Shown one piece after another: positions 50,501 through 59,500 of a stretch of DNA of 64,000 nt. How positions within the stretch are numbered: position 1 is the stretch's first letter; each line of letters opens with the position of its first letter. The translations under genes and the position numbers were made by a program. The notes under the pieces were generated by a model that was given only the letters and a program-made list of their open reading frames with translations, did not search any database and was not told the DNA's origin. The stretch is taken from the NCBI GenBank assembly GCA_037893225.1, contig JAZGUH010000282.1, positions 1,674,001-1,738,000 of the forward strand, in the 5' to 3' direction. Origin of the DNA: Hippasteria phrygiana. Lineage: Eukaryota > Echinodermata > Asteroidea > Valvatida > Goniasteridae.

Positions 50501-51393
50501 CCAGAGATACGGCTCCATCGCAAGCATGATCACTATATTGCTATTACCATCCTCTCCGCACCATGAACCAACTAGAGTAATATTCATCTAAACATACGTA
50601 ATTCATTGAAGTTGTACTGTTTCCAGGAGTTGTCACTTTCCGACATGTTAATTTCTCGCACAAAGATCTGCATAAGCACAATGCTACATGTACATGTACT
50701 GTACTTTGTACACAGGTCCTGTACTTTGTACACAGGTCGATTGCACGCACAGGCAGTGGTTAGCGTTGCATGCATGCTTTCCCCTGTTAAGTCAGAGTTG
50801 AATATTCATTAGATGTAAATGAACTTTAATGTCTCGTTCCTTTTCACAAAACTGGGGTTGACTCGCAGAAAGAAAGGCTACAAAAGTGTATTTGTTTACG
50901 TAAACAATTTACATAAATATAGGGATATTGACGTGTATCGTTTTTCTAAAAATAAAATGTAACAAGAACATTTGGGAATTGTTCGGGTTGGTCTTTAAAA
51001 ACCCTTTCCCAACAGGATAATACCTTATACTTTACTGATAGAAAGATGTCTTGCAATTTTTTTGTCTTAACACTTCTGAAATGTCATGTGAGCCCCACAA
51101 TATAACAGGTACTCCCAGTTTGGCAATCTCCGAAAACCACAGGGCTTGTGGCTACACCACATACATCAATTTTGCCATAAAAGATAACATGCAGATAATT
51201 GGTACTTTAAAATTGTTCACTTCCTCATGAAAACTTTTTCTGTAATTCTTTTCTTTTCATTCCTCTAACACTACAGGTTTCATCTATCAACTGGCAGTGG
51301 GAAAACGACTTGACACCATTAAAGAAGACTGATATCGTCAGAGTGATCAACAGCGCATGTTACAATGCCAGGCGCGCATCTAAGGCTGATTAG
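47303..51393 (+). CDS. BEN-domain protein gene (spliced)
   Basis: Nine + strand exons: 47303-47565, 47721-47846, 48001-48117, 48272-48397, 48524-48791, 49330-49403, 49734-49856, 50247-50485, 51277-51393. Order in the protein: a Lys/Ala/Pro/Thr nonapeptide repeat; three near-identical Ser/Pro/Gln exons; a Tyr-rich segment and charged coiled coil; a linker; a BEN-like domain; a short basic C-terminus ending TAG at 51391-51393. BEN domains bind DNA or chromatin and occur in animal repressors, DNA viruses and transposons. The first exon has no clear ATG, so a further 5' exon is likely. An A8 run in exon 8 breaks the frame by one base. The exon 8/9 phase also disagrees with the homologous-looking frame. 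Hence it is decaying or carries sequence errors. The BEN call rests on recognised family pattern only. Confidence 0.68.
47721..47846 (+). CDS. BEN gene exon 2: Ser/Pro/Gln repeat copy 1
   Basis: A 126-bp exon, phase 0 at both ends. It uses the attcatacag acceptor rather than the internal ctgcag, because only the former preserves phase. Encodes LPCSEQMEQSTSGLSGSSGS then AVSTPPPRQPQQPQQ, low-complexity and probably disordered. Confidence 0.65.
48001..48117 (+). CDS. BEN gene exon 3: Ser/Pro/Gln repeat copy 2
   Basis: A 117-bp, phase 0 exon nearly identical to exons 2 and 4, differing by SHLSG for SGLSG and a shorter PQQP tract. Confidence 0.65.
48272..48397 (+). CDS. BEN gene exon 4: Ser/Pro/Gln repeat copy 3
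   Basis: A 126-bp, phase 0 exon. The third copy differs from exon 2 in the arrangement of PPRQPPRQPQQ and in one silent base of the EQ codons. Confidence 0.65.
48524..48791 (+). CDS. BEN gene exon 5: Tyr-rich segment and coiled coil
   Basis: The acceptor is tttgcag and the donor gtaagc; phase 0 in, phase 1 out. Encodes a Tyr/Pro-rich start (PTPTYASYTYPEYRSAGYY), then GENIELRRELAELRDELAEL and KQRNMQLQELLED. The latter is a clear heptad coiled coil, as often precedes BEN domains and mediates dimerisation. Confidence 0.75.
48885..49075. repeat. Probable dispersed repeat in intron
   Basis: A cagtgacgctggggtaatcc ... cagcacatgggacctctggc ... cttaacgtgccatccaaagg block resembles a repeat motif common in invertebrate genomes. 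The assignment is from pattern memory only. Confidence 0.35.
49330..49403 (+). CDS. BEN gene exon 6
   Basis: Joins exon 5 through a split Asn codon in correct phase. Encodes VTPKKVTFMKHLVSFLEGNR and ADGM, a short basic linker. The donor is gtaggt. Confidence 0.7.
49734..49856 (+). CDS. BEN gene exon 7: Ser/Thr-rich linker
   Basis: 123 bp, phase 0. Encodes PRTSTTEPSTSQGPRQREVT and EKKWQWCEETD before a gtatgt donor. An alternative donor after gacaag (49,800) is possible. Confidence 0.6.
50247..50485 (+). pseudogene. BEN gene exon 8: BEN-domain core, one-base frameshift
   Basis: Reading VQLHPGVFITKKQLDAVK, then LVLRNLLLTLFSRKELSKS and RQALPETAVQAAK gives the typical BEN order: beta start, helix with L-L-x-x-L-F, basic loop. 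The frame immediately upstream meets a TAA at 50,257-50,259 inside an A8 run. With seven A's the exon would read continuously from the tattag acceptor in the phase supplied by exon 7. So a one-base homopolymer difference is the simplest explanation. The donor is gtaagt. Confidence 0.7.
51277..51393 (+). CDS. BEN gene last exon
   Basis: After the ctacag acceptor, the frame INWQWENDLTPLKKTDIVRV continues to INSACYNARRASKAD and TAG. This resembles the C-terminal helix of BEN proteins. The phase left by the gtaagt donor of the previous exon would instead force an early TGA. Hence either another small lesion exists or the upstream donor is misplaced. Confidence 0.5.
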   Translation, partial: VSSINWQWENDLTPLKKTDIVRVINSACYNARRASKAD

Positions 51394-52113
51394 TAAGGTT
51401 GGGATGTTTAAACGGAAAACAATGGCATCTTCCTTTTTCAGCATATATTAGAGAATTATTTCCATGGCCAGCATGCCATTTTGTGAAATTAATTACTTGT
51501 AAATATATATCAAACACGGGATTCTGTTTGTGTAGATTATTTTCTTGTTACGGGCCGAGCGAGGCATACAAATTGCGGACCTGTCCAAAGCCCAACTTGC
51601 TATCACTATGAACATCTTCTCGGTTAAAATATCCGTTTCTCGGTTAAAACGGCAAATGGCCCACAATTTAACCGTGCTGATTCTTTGAACAAAAAATACT
51701 CGGTTAAAATGGGGGCGCATTTGAGGACCACGCCGAGGCCTTGCTCATTAACTCTGCGGTCAGTTTTGCGGTATTTAATCCTCCACGGCCAGACCTACTT
51801 CTCGGTTAAAATGGGGGTCGTTTTCCCTCTTTGGTATTTAATCCCCCACGTCCAGCTGAGCTCATTTCTGCATGGCGATAATTGCGTTTGCTGGTTTATC
51901 TTGTAACGGTACATAACGGTTTATGATTGACAGCCCACAGCAGGAATAGCTCAATGACTGTTGCAGAAAAGGATTTAGACTTATTAATGGACTTGATTAG
52001 TTTGGTCTACATCTGTAAATTATGATGCATGATATGGGGCAGAGGGACCCCCCTCCTCTTTTGTGTTGGCCATTGTGTTCCCAGAATCTCAGGAATTATT
52101 TTCAGAGTACTAC

Positions 52114-52140
52114 GGGGGGGGGGGGGGGGGGGGGGGGGGG
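52114..52140. repeat. G27 homopolymer
   Basis: An uninterrupted run of 27 G, the longest of five G/C homopolymers between 52.1 and 54.5 kb. Lengths in assemblies are unreliable at such tracts. Confidence 0.9.
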
Positions 52141-52630
52141 ATGTGTTAGGTATATAACCATGGTATAACAATAGTCTGGAGAGGGTATAGAGTACAGGGA
52201 CAAAATGGGGTTACCCCACTTATCCCATATCGTGCTGGGTATACATCTGTACGGAGCATGTATTAGTTACCCCTACTAGTGTGGCAGCCACACTCGTGGG
52301 GCTGGTATTAGTTTTGAGTTAGGTAGGCCTACACGTATAGCCTAGGCCTATAGCTACTATATTAAAAGATGCATACATTCTGGGAGGGATAGATATCACA
52401 AACTGATTGCCGCGAAATTTTTGCAAGTTAAAATGTGTTCTGGTTCAACTTTGCGAATATTTGCCGTGTCGTGCCGTGACATTTGCGCCGAGTGTACTAG
52501 GGATGCGGACTTGCACACGAAATGAGGCAGGAGTACGAGAGCGCATTAAAGTGTGGTGACGGGACTGCATTATAGGACTGAATGGAGTGCCAGTGAAGTT
52601 GATAAACGCTGCAGTACTTCGTTTCGGAAC

Positions 52631-52805
52631 GGGGGGGGGGGGGGGGGGGGCAGGGTGCAGGGGGCATTTTCCGCCCACTTTTCCCACTTTGGGGAAATGC
52701 CTCCAACACCCCCCCCCCCCCCGTTAATACTTTTGGCAGTTCCACATTCAGAAAAACATAAAATGGCAGCATTCCTTCTTCTTCCCCCCCCCCCCCCCCC
52801 CCCCC
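52631..52805. repeat. Clustered G20, C14 and C22 tracts
   Basis: Runs at 52,631-52,650 (G), 52,709-52,722 (C) and 52,784-52,805 (C) within 175 bp. G and C runs could pair with each other as well as form quadruplex or i-motif structures. Confidence 0.9.
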
Positions 52806-53722
52806 ACTTTCAAAAGTGTTCCGGTGCCGTTTCGTTTCACGCTGTTTGCGCGGTAACGAGAAAGGGCTGTCACATTTGTGTCCAACCGGCCGGACCGGAT
52901 ATTCCACCCATCTACTATAGACGAATCCGGCGACCAAAATTAGAAGCATTTACTGCGGTGGCATCACGCTCGCGTGCGTATTTTACGCACGCGCTCGATG
53001 CAGCTTCGACCAACAGAGTGTTTACAACTTGCCAAAATCCACAATCTCCAAGGCCGTGTCCGAAATGGGCGTCTAGAGCTAGCTACAGCAGTATACGGCT
53101 ACGCCACGCGTAATTGACGAACACAATAGCCATAGTCTAGACACGCGATTCGGACGCAGCCTAATTCTTTTTTTAAACGATTTTGATTGGCTAGAACGAT
53201 CACGTGTCCGGTGAAAAAAACGACTGTCACACTGATTCGATATTCAGCTGTATCATCATTGGTACCCACGTAATTTTCAGCTACACTGCACTGTTGACGG
53301 CAGTAAACTATAATGGAGCAGCGAACTAGCAGACTACCAGCTGTTTTGATCGCGGAATTAATTTTCACCGAGCAAGGCAAGTTGAACTAGAAAAACTGGG
53401 TTTGGCGATAATATCGCTTCGCCTCGAAGTCAAATAAGTTATAATATTATATGTATATGTACATGGTCATTATTTATTTGTTGCCTGTATTTTCGTGCTG
53501 GATAAACCTTGACACCACTGCTATTAAATGTATATCTATATTGTGCGTCAAGTTTGCTTGAAAATAATTTCGTTATCACACTCGCGCTCCTAAAAAACGG
53601 AATATGAATGTCTATATTAATGGAGGTCAATCCCACTCGGCCTTGTGGTATATGTGACACCGACGCACACTATTCCGTGTTCCACTCGCGTACATTGTAG
53701 TTAGCTTGAAAATTCCAGCTCT

Positions 53723-54434
53723 AGGCTCATGACTAAGATTCGCCATTTAGAGCTGGAAGGAATTCTATAGGGTTCGTTAGGGTCGGTTTTTTTATTGCCG
53801 ATATCTCCCGTTTCCCTGAATATATCAACCAAACACTCACCTTGCCGGCAGAGTAGTTATTCATGCAGCTTGTCATCCCCTCAAAATGAGAATATAATCA
53901 AGTTAAACCACCCAAAAAAATGAATTTTTCATGCAACTCGGTGCATGCACAAACTAGCTGTGTACAAAGTAATGGAGCGGATTTTTGAACATGAACGATG
54001 TTTTCCGATCGATTATCGGCCAGCGGCACTACGCGCGCCTCGGGGCTCGATATCCAATGGCTGTTTGCTGAAATACTGACAGCGATCAGCAAACAGCCGT
54101 TGTATATCGAGCCGAGAGCCGCGCCGCTGGCCGATAATCGATCGGAAAACATCGTTGATGTTCAAAAATCCGCTCTATTACTTTGTACATGTACACAGCT
54201 GGTTTGTGCATGCACCGAGTTGCATGAAAAAAAAAATTTTTCGGGTTTAACTTTAGCATATTCTTATTTTGAGAGGATTACACAGCTGGTTTGTGCATGC
54301 ACAGAGTTGCTTTAACTTTAGCATATTCTTATTTTGAGAGGATGTGAGTGTTTGGTTGATATTCAGGGAAACGGAAAATATCGGCAAGATCTAAACCGAC
54401 CCTAAAATGGCGAATCTCACATGTCATGAGCCTG
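53723..54434. mobile_element. Fold-back (long inverted repeat) element
   Basis: Long arms are mutually inverted around a centre near 54,080. Left-arm blocks at 53,723 (ggctcatgac), 53,788 (gtcggttttt), 53,811 (tttccctgaatat), 53,932 (catgcaactcggtgcatgca) and 53,997 (gatgttttccgatcgattat) recur inverted on the right. The right arm contains an extra tandem duplication of about 70 bp (cacagctggtttgtgcatgc ... ttattttgagaggat, at about 54,193 and 54,281). A G18 tract abuts the right end. No transposase is encoded. Confidence 0.8.
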
Positions 54435-54451
54435 GGGGGGGGGGGGGGGGG
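54434..54451. repeat. G18 homopolymer
   Basis: An 18-G run exactly at the outer edge of the fold-back element. Confidence 0.9.
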
Positions 54452-54902
54452 TGGTGAGGTGGAGGAAAGAGTCTTCAAAACTATGGTTTTTATGAATTCC
54501 GCTTAAAGTCAACCACAGGACGGGTATGTTTAAAACAAGGAGTTTTGACGAAAACGGCAGTTGGCTGAGGTTTTATTTATTCCTCCAAAACGAAGACAAT
54601 ACATGATCTTCGTATGACATTATGTAATCATTCAGAAAATCAACTAACATAAAACAAGTGAGAGTAAAGCAACATTTGAAACTACATTTATCTTCCTGTC
54701 ATTCAATAAAAGCATCATTTTTTCGCATCGAATCTCCTCTGCTCAGGATTCAATACGAGTTATGAACAAGAATCAAATAGTCAACATGGGGGTTACCGCT
54801 GCCAATCATCTGCATAAATAACAATCCAGTTGCACGTGCAAAGAAAAAAAACAGTTTAAAGTACGGAATGCACTTTGTGGGGGCGTTTTCAATTTTATTT
54901 TT

Positions 54903-55010
54903 TTACCAATCATAGATAGACTTTTCCCCAATACCAAAACAAACTTGCAATCTTCTCACCAGAATATCATGATCAATTGTGTCAAAAGCGGTAGATAAGT
55001 CGAGCATAAA
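54903..55010 (-). pseudogene. LINE reverse-transcriptase fragment
   Basis: The minus-strand frame includes LDLSTAFDTIDHDILVRRLQ and FGIGEK. This is the motif A region of reverse transcriptases from jockey/CR1-type non-LTR retrotransposons. Only about 35 residues are recognisable; the flanks show no RT similarity, so it is a truncated relic. Confidence 0.75.
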
Positions 55011-55290
55011 AATATGAAAATGACAAAGTTGCCAATCAACAAGAAATTCCGACAAAAAATAAATTCTCCCGATAAAATTTAATTTCAAAATGATTTTCCC
55101 TTTCCAAATCAAAATCTGTGGAAAAATTAATCAAAGGAGGCAAAAATGACATTGCGTTTAAATCTCTTACAAGTTGTAAGTGTAATGTTTCTACGGCAGT
55201 AACACATGTGCATTGCAACTATGTAACGTCTTGGAACCAAGACTATATAGGGCTGGGCTGGCGGATGGTACCGGGTGTGTACATTATATT

Positions 55291-55479
55291 AGGGGTATTC
55301 CAAACCTTGGCTTCGTCTCCGACTTCTGAATAACTTAGAAGCAAAGCAAGTGTAAATATTCAAATTTTTGCTTTCATGATCAACAGAAGCAGATCATGCA
55401 CTAAAATTTTGAATATTTTCATTTGGTTTGCTTCTCGGTTTTCAGAAATCGGAGACGAAGCCATAGTTTCTAAAACCCA
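55291..55479. mobile_element. MITE with gcttcgtctc/gagacgaagc arms, copy 2
   Basis: The left arm ggggtattccaaaccttggc ... tccgacttctgaataac and the right arm ttcagaaatcggagacgaag ... tttctaaaaccc match the element at 43,295-43,516. Interior lengths differ. Confidence 0.7.
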
Positions 55480-55942
55480 TGACTGGATGTCACCGCCAGC
55501 TGTAAGGACCATTAGATTTGATGTACGGGATACGTATGCGGCTCGAAAAAATGGCCTATTCAATTACCATTTTGCATTGTTATTTCATCTGGTACACTAT
55601 CGGCAATTTACATCTCATAAAAATGTTGAACTGATGAAATTATCACACAAAATGGTGATTTAATAAGCGATTTTTTCCGAGCCGCATACGTATCCCGTAC
55701 GCGTATCATATCCAATGGTCCCTAATGTTTGGATTTATGAACCAAGAGCACAATCTCTCAACATACGTGTATTAGAGAACTGCATCTACCAAGTTGGCCG
55801 CAAGCATGGAGTTTTCTCCATAGACCTTATCAAAAATACCACCTGGTTGAGACATTATAATGGTTACAATGCATTGTGGGAAGGGAAAAGAGTATATTTC
55901 GATCCCTGCATTTACTACACTGGTCCCCTAAAATATTACTTA

Positions 55943-56035
55943 ACACTATGAACATCTAACAAAAGAAAACCCATGCAGTCCTTTGTTACAAACAAAGGAC
56001 TGCGTAGGTTTTCTTTTGTTAGATGTTCATAGTGT
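55943..56035. repeat. 44-bp hairpin between convergent genes
   Basis: Arms 55,943-55,986 and 55,992-56,035 are inverted with only two mismatches (acactatgaacatctaacaa ... cagtcctttgt), separated by 5 bases. It lies 25 bp downstream of the transposase stop codon, so it falls in its 3' UTR. It may be a fold-back element or act in 3'-end formation; the latter is speculation. Confidence 0.85.
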
Positions 56036-56059
56036 AATCTATACTTGTGGATTGACGAA

Positions 56060-56571
56060 TTATTCTATACTATTTATATATTTGACGTTACAATCTAAAA
56101 TCCACAAAACGCCTTCGGAATCAATTGCGGTTGTCATTGGAGGGGATAAACAATGAAATTGCACCAGTGAAGTCTTCCTAACTTGACTGGTCACCTTCCA
56201 CAGACCTGTTGTAGCATCTTTAACTGGTGCCTCCATCCAGCTAACCTTGGCTAATTCCTGCATAGTGCCATCAAATGCCTGGCACAGAATGAAGTAGAGT
56301 ACCTGTCCGAAGAACAGGTACCCTGCACCCAGTTGATTGCTCAAAGTTCCACCTGCCGTGAAAAGGCCACCAATTATTGATGAAATCACCACTTTATCTT
56401 TGTCAATTTCACGACAGGTGTACTTTTGGCATCTTGGGCCTTCCTTCTGTGCCAGGAAGAATTTTTTGGCAGAGGACACTTGCAGGTTTAGGGACTGCAA
56501 GAGATCCTGGTCGTCCACATCTTCCACCGCGAGCACAGGCCTTTTCCCTTCTAGGAAGTGGCTCTTCTCGC
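56060..56571 (-). CDS. Transposase last exon
   Basis: Splits a Gly codon with exon g and runs 170 codons to TAA. It includes RPVLAVEDVDDQDLLQSLNL, GYLFFGQVLYFILCQAFD and a Trp-containing beta-rich end (GLWKVTSQVRKTSLVQFH). This resembles the C-terminal domain that follows DUF4218 in tnp2 proteins. Confidence 0.85.
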
Positions 56572-59500
56572 CTATAAAATACAATCCAAAACGAAAAAAT
56601 CCACAATCTACAATAAATCAACATAAATGTACATGCAAATTCTTAAAAGGCAAATCACTTGTCGCTGCCGCTTTATGATGGATATTTGATTTTACCTTCC
56701 ACAACATTCAAAGTGTCAGTGACGGACGGCCCTTACGATGTTTGCATTTTGCTTTATCCAAACTAGTGCAGTGCCTGTTCGAAAGAAACAATTCCTTATC
56801 ATTCGTTAAAAAAATCCAAGGGTGTATTTTCCATGCCACACGTGTATCAAAAAACAAACTTCGACCCCAATTGTTTATATTGGCCCCCTGAAGTAATTCC
56901 CTTTATTCTCCCACAGATAACCCTAACCCAATTTTGCCTCTGAAGCCCTTTTCCAGAGAGAGCGAAACACTGGATTTGTAGTATGATGAAGGAATTCTTA
57001 AATAATTTAGCACTGTTTAGTTACTTTGTGGAAGAGCTTTAATTTTGCCTCGATCCGTAAACATGCAAGTTTAAAATCTATGTGCAGTTAATTGCATAGT
57101 GTAATACATCATTTACCCAAGTCATCTTTGTTTTGGCCTTCTGTGGCTGCCAGCACAGTCAACGAGTTACTTGTGCAGACACTTCCCTCTGGTAGAAGGC
57201 CGGCCATTGCCATGTACTGGCTAAACTCGTATATCTGCAATGAAAAATTAAAAAAATTAACCACAAAAATGGCTATGAATGGTATCTGAACTGACCCAAC
57301 CAAAATTGAAGAAAAAACTAACCCAATCTGACCAAAACCAAACTGATTATCTGGCTTGGGCAAATCTTCATAAGTGATAAAGGATGAATAATCGGGAAAT
57401 TGACTGTACTAAGTTTTTTCTAGTTGCATTATCTTATAAAATGGGAATCTTTCGACATACAAGCTTCTGAGATTCCGAAAGAGGATGGTTAGATTGCCAA
57501 GGCAGAAAAAAAAAAAAAATTGGTTTCTTTTAGTGATTTTCTCTGCCTAGTGTTACCTATAGTTATCTCTTACTATGAGCCGCCCCTACAGTATGAAAGG
57601 TGAACACTTTGTAAAGTGCAACAGAAATTAAGCACCCTAGTAGTAGTTTCTTTCTATGACTAACAATATTGCGCCACGTGAATTTCCTTAAAAAAAATTT
57701 TTCTTTTATTTTGGGTTTTCGATAGCTTACCTCAACCGTTCTGAAGTCTGTTTCAGGACGGGTTTGCACATTACTGTATAGTGCAGTTTAAATAGTATCG
57801 ATGCACTGCTGTCCGTTACTTTACTAAAAACTTAGTGTATATAAACAGGTGGTGTACTGTATACATGTATTGAAAGTTAAAGAATGGTGTAAACATGAAT
57901 AGTTCCTTCTCAGAAACGGCCCCTTTTTGTTTTAATCTGATTTTGTCGTCATTAACCCTAACCCCCGAGGGTGTGTGGAAATTCATATTGATGGATTCAG
58001 CAGTGTTAGGGGTCAAAAGGCATGCATTACAAATTCAAAAAAAATAACCTCTTCAACATGAACTCACTCTGTATGCTTCTATAGCATTAGCTTCTGGCAG
58101 CTGCCTGTTCAGAATTCTTCCGCTCAGAAAGGCCATAAACCTTTCAAATCCGTACATCCATTGCGATGCCGCAGGGCCGAACTTCTTCAGCGTTGCACAT
58201 GCATGGTGCATGATGTGCATGCACAATGTCTAAAATAAAAATAAAAACAAAAAGTTGGTCCAAAGTAGTATTTACCCTAACCCTAACCGTCCAGTAAGAA
58301 TTTACACGAAAAATGCCCAACCCTGACATTTTAGTTAACCAAATTTTTACTCAGAAACCTTTATATATGGTTGCCATGAACACACAAAATTCAACCAATT
58401 TTTTTCTTTAGGAAATGTGATTTTTCAGCTCTTAAAAATGCCAGTTTCTGTACGCGATTGTGCTATTACCCGATTACTGATACCCAAGTTGGTACAATGA
58501 TTAATCAATACAGGCTCATCATAAGTTTGTCAGATTCCAATATGGGCAATAGCGTATGTCACGTAAAATTCATGTAGCCAAGTTGTTAATTTTATTTTAC
58601 TCGATCACAAACTCATTTGCCATATTTTAATCGAACTAATGTTATTAACCGGATTGATATTATTTTGCAGCCAGATCAAATAACTTTCCTAAAAAAAATT
58701 GTCATTAGTTGATATCTGATTTTAAGGTATGCTATTTTTTGGGGGGGAAAGTTTACATTTCTGTAAAAAAAAAAAAGGTACCCTAAACACTTTTACGGCT
58801 AAATCTTTCAGTATCTATTAGGGTCATCTCTTCCCGAAAATCTTGAGTTTTGAGGGCCAAAGTCGTTTGGTATTTTGACGATAATGACAATGATTATACA
58901 ACGACGATGATATCGACATCCTTAAGATACTTCTTTTTCATGACAATTGTGGTCATAATCTTCATTAAGTTTTCGCCTTTGCTATTTTGTATGATTTTAA
59001 GGTGAACATTTGCGAGCACCCTTTCCCAATTTTTCAAAGAGTATGATTTCGCTTAGGTGTCGGGAATACATGCCATTCAATATACATTGCGCATCCTTTT
59101 TGTTTTTTAATTAACATATTTCCCAAAGGTTGATTATGGTTGAATTTTTATGGGAGGTAGCTAGAGTTCCAATAAATACATTGCCACTAAAATTTGCCTG
59201 TTAACAAAAATGTCAGGGTCCCAGTCAATTCTTAATGGACTATAACCCCTTGGGTAACTTTACTAGAAAGTATCCTGAATCTGCCAAAATCCACCTATTT
59301 TGTCATGCACAAAAAGTTGGTTTTGGTGACTGCTCAATGTGGAGGTATTCTGAATCCGCCGAAATCCTCCAAAACAGGGAAAGGATTTTGATGGATTCAG
59401 TTTGATTAGGGTTAATGCATTGGTGCTTGTTATTTTTTTATATTTATAACCGATTTTTATAAAACATGTTATAGAGTAGCAGATAAATCAAACTAACCTG

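Larger units (their letters stand above)
51394..53722. other. Gene-free interval between convergent genes, with homopolymer tracts
   Basis: No domain-bearing open frame. Four short tctcggttaaaa-type repeats occur at about 51,618, 51,638, 51,699 and 51,800. Long G or C homopolymers occur at 52,114-52,140 (G27), 52,631-52,650 (G20), 52,709-52,722 (C14) and 52,784-52,805 (C22). The 150-186-codon frames around 52.5-53.1 kb are Gly/Pro homopolymer translations. A CCAAT-like gattggct and an E-box cacgtg near 53,180-53,205 are isolated. Confidence 0.55.

Noticed and set aside
52497..53113. 150- and 186-codon frames with Gly/Pro runs
   Set aside because: Driven by G20, C14 and C22 homopolymers read on both strands; no coding signature outside them.
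53312..53388. Short ATG frame MEQRTSRLPAV... downstream of a CCAAT and E-box
   Set aside because: Only about 25 codons, no matching donor or downstream exon, no recognisable homology.
53898..54315. Mirror-image frames MFSDRLSASG... on both strands
   Set aside because: They are the two arms of the fold-back element, which explains the same peptide on opposite strands.
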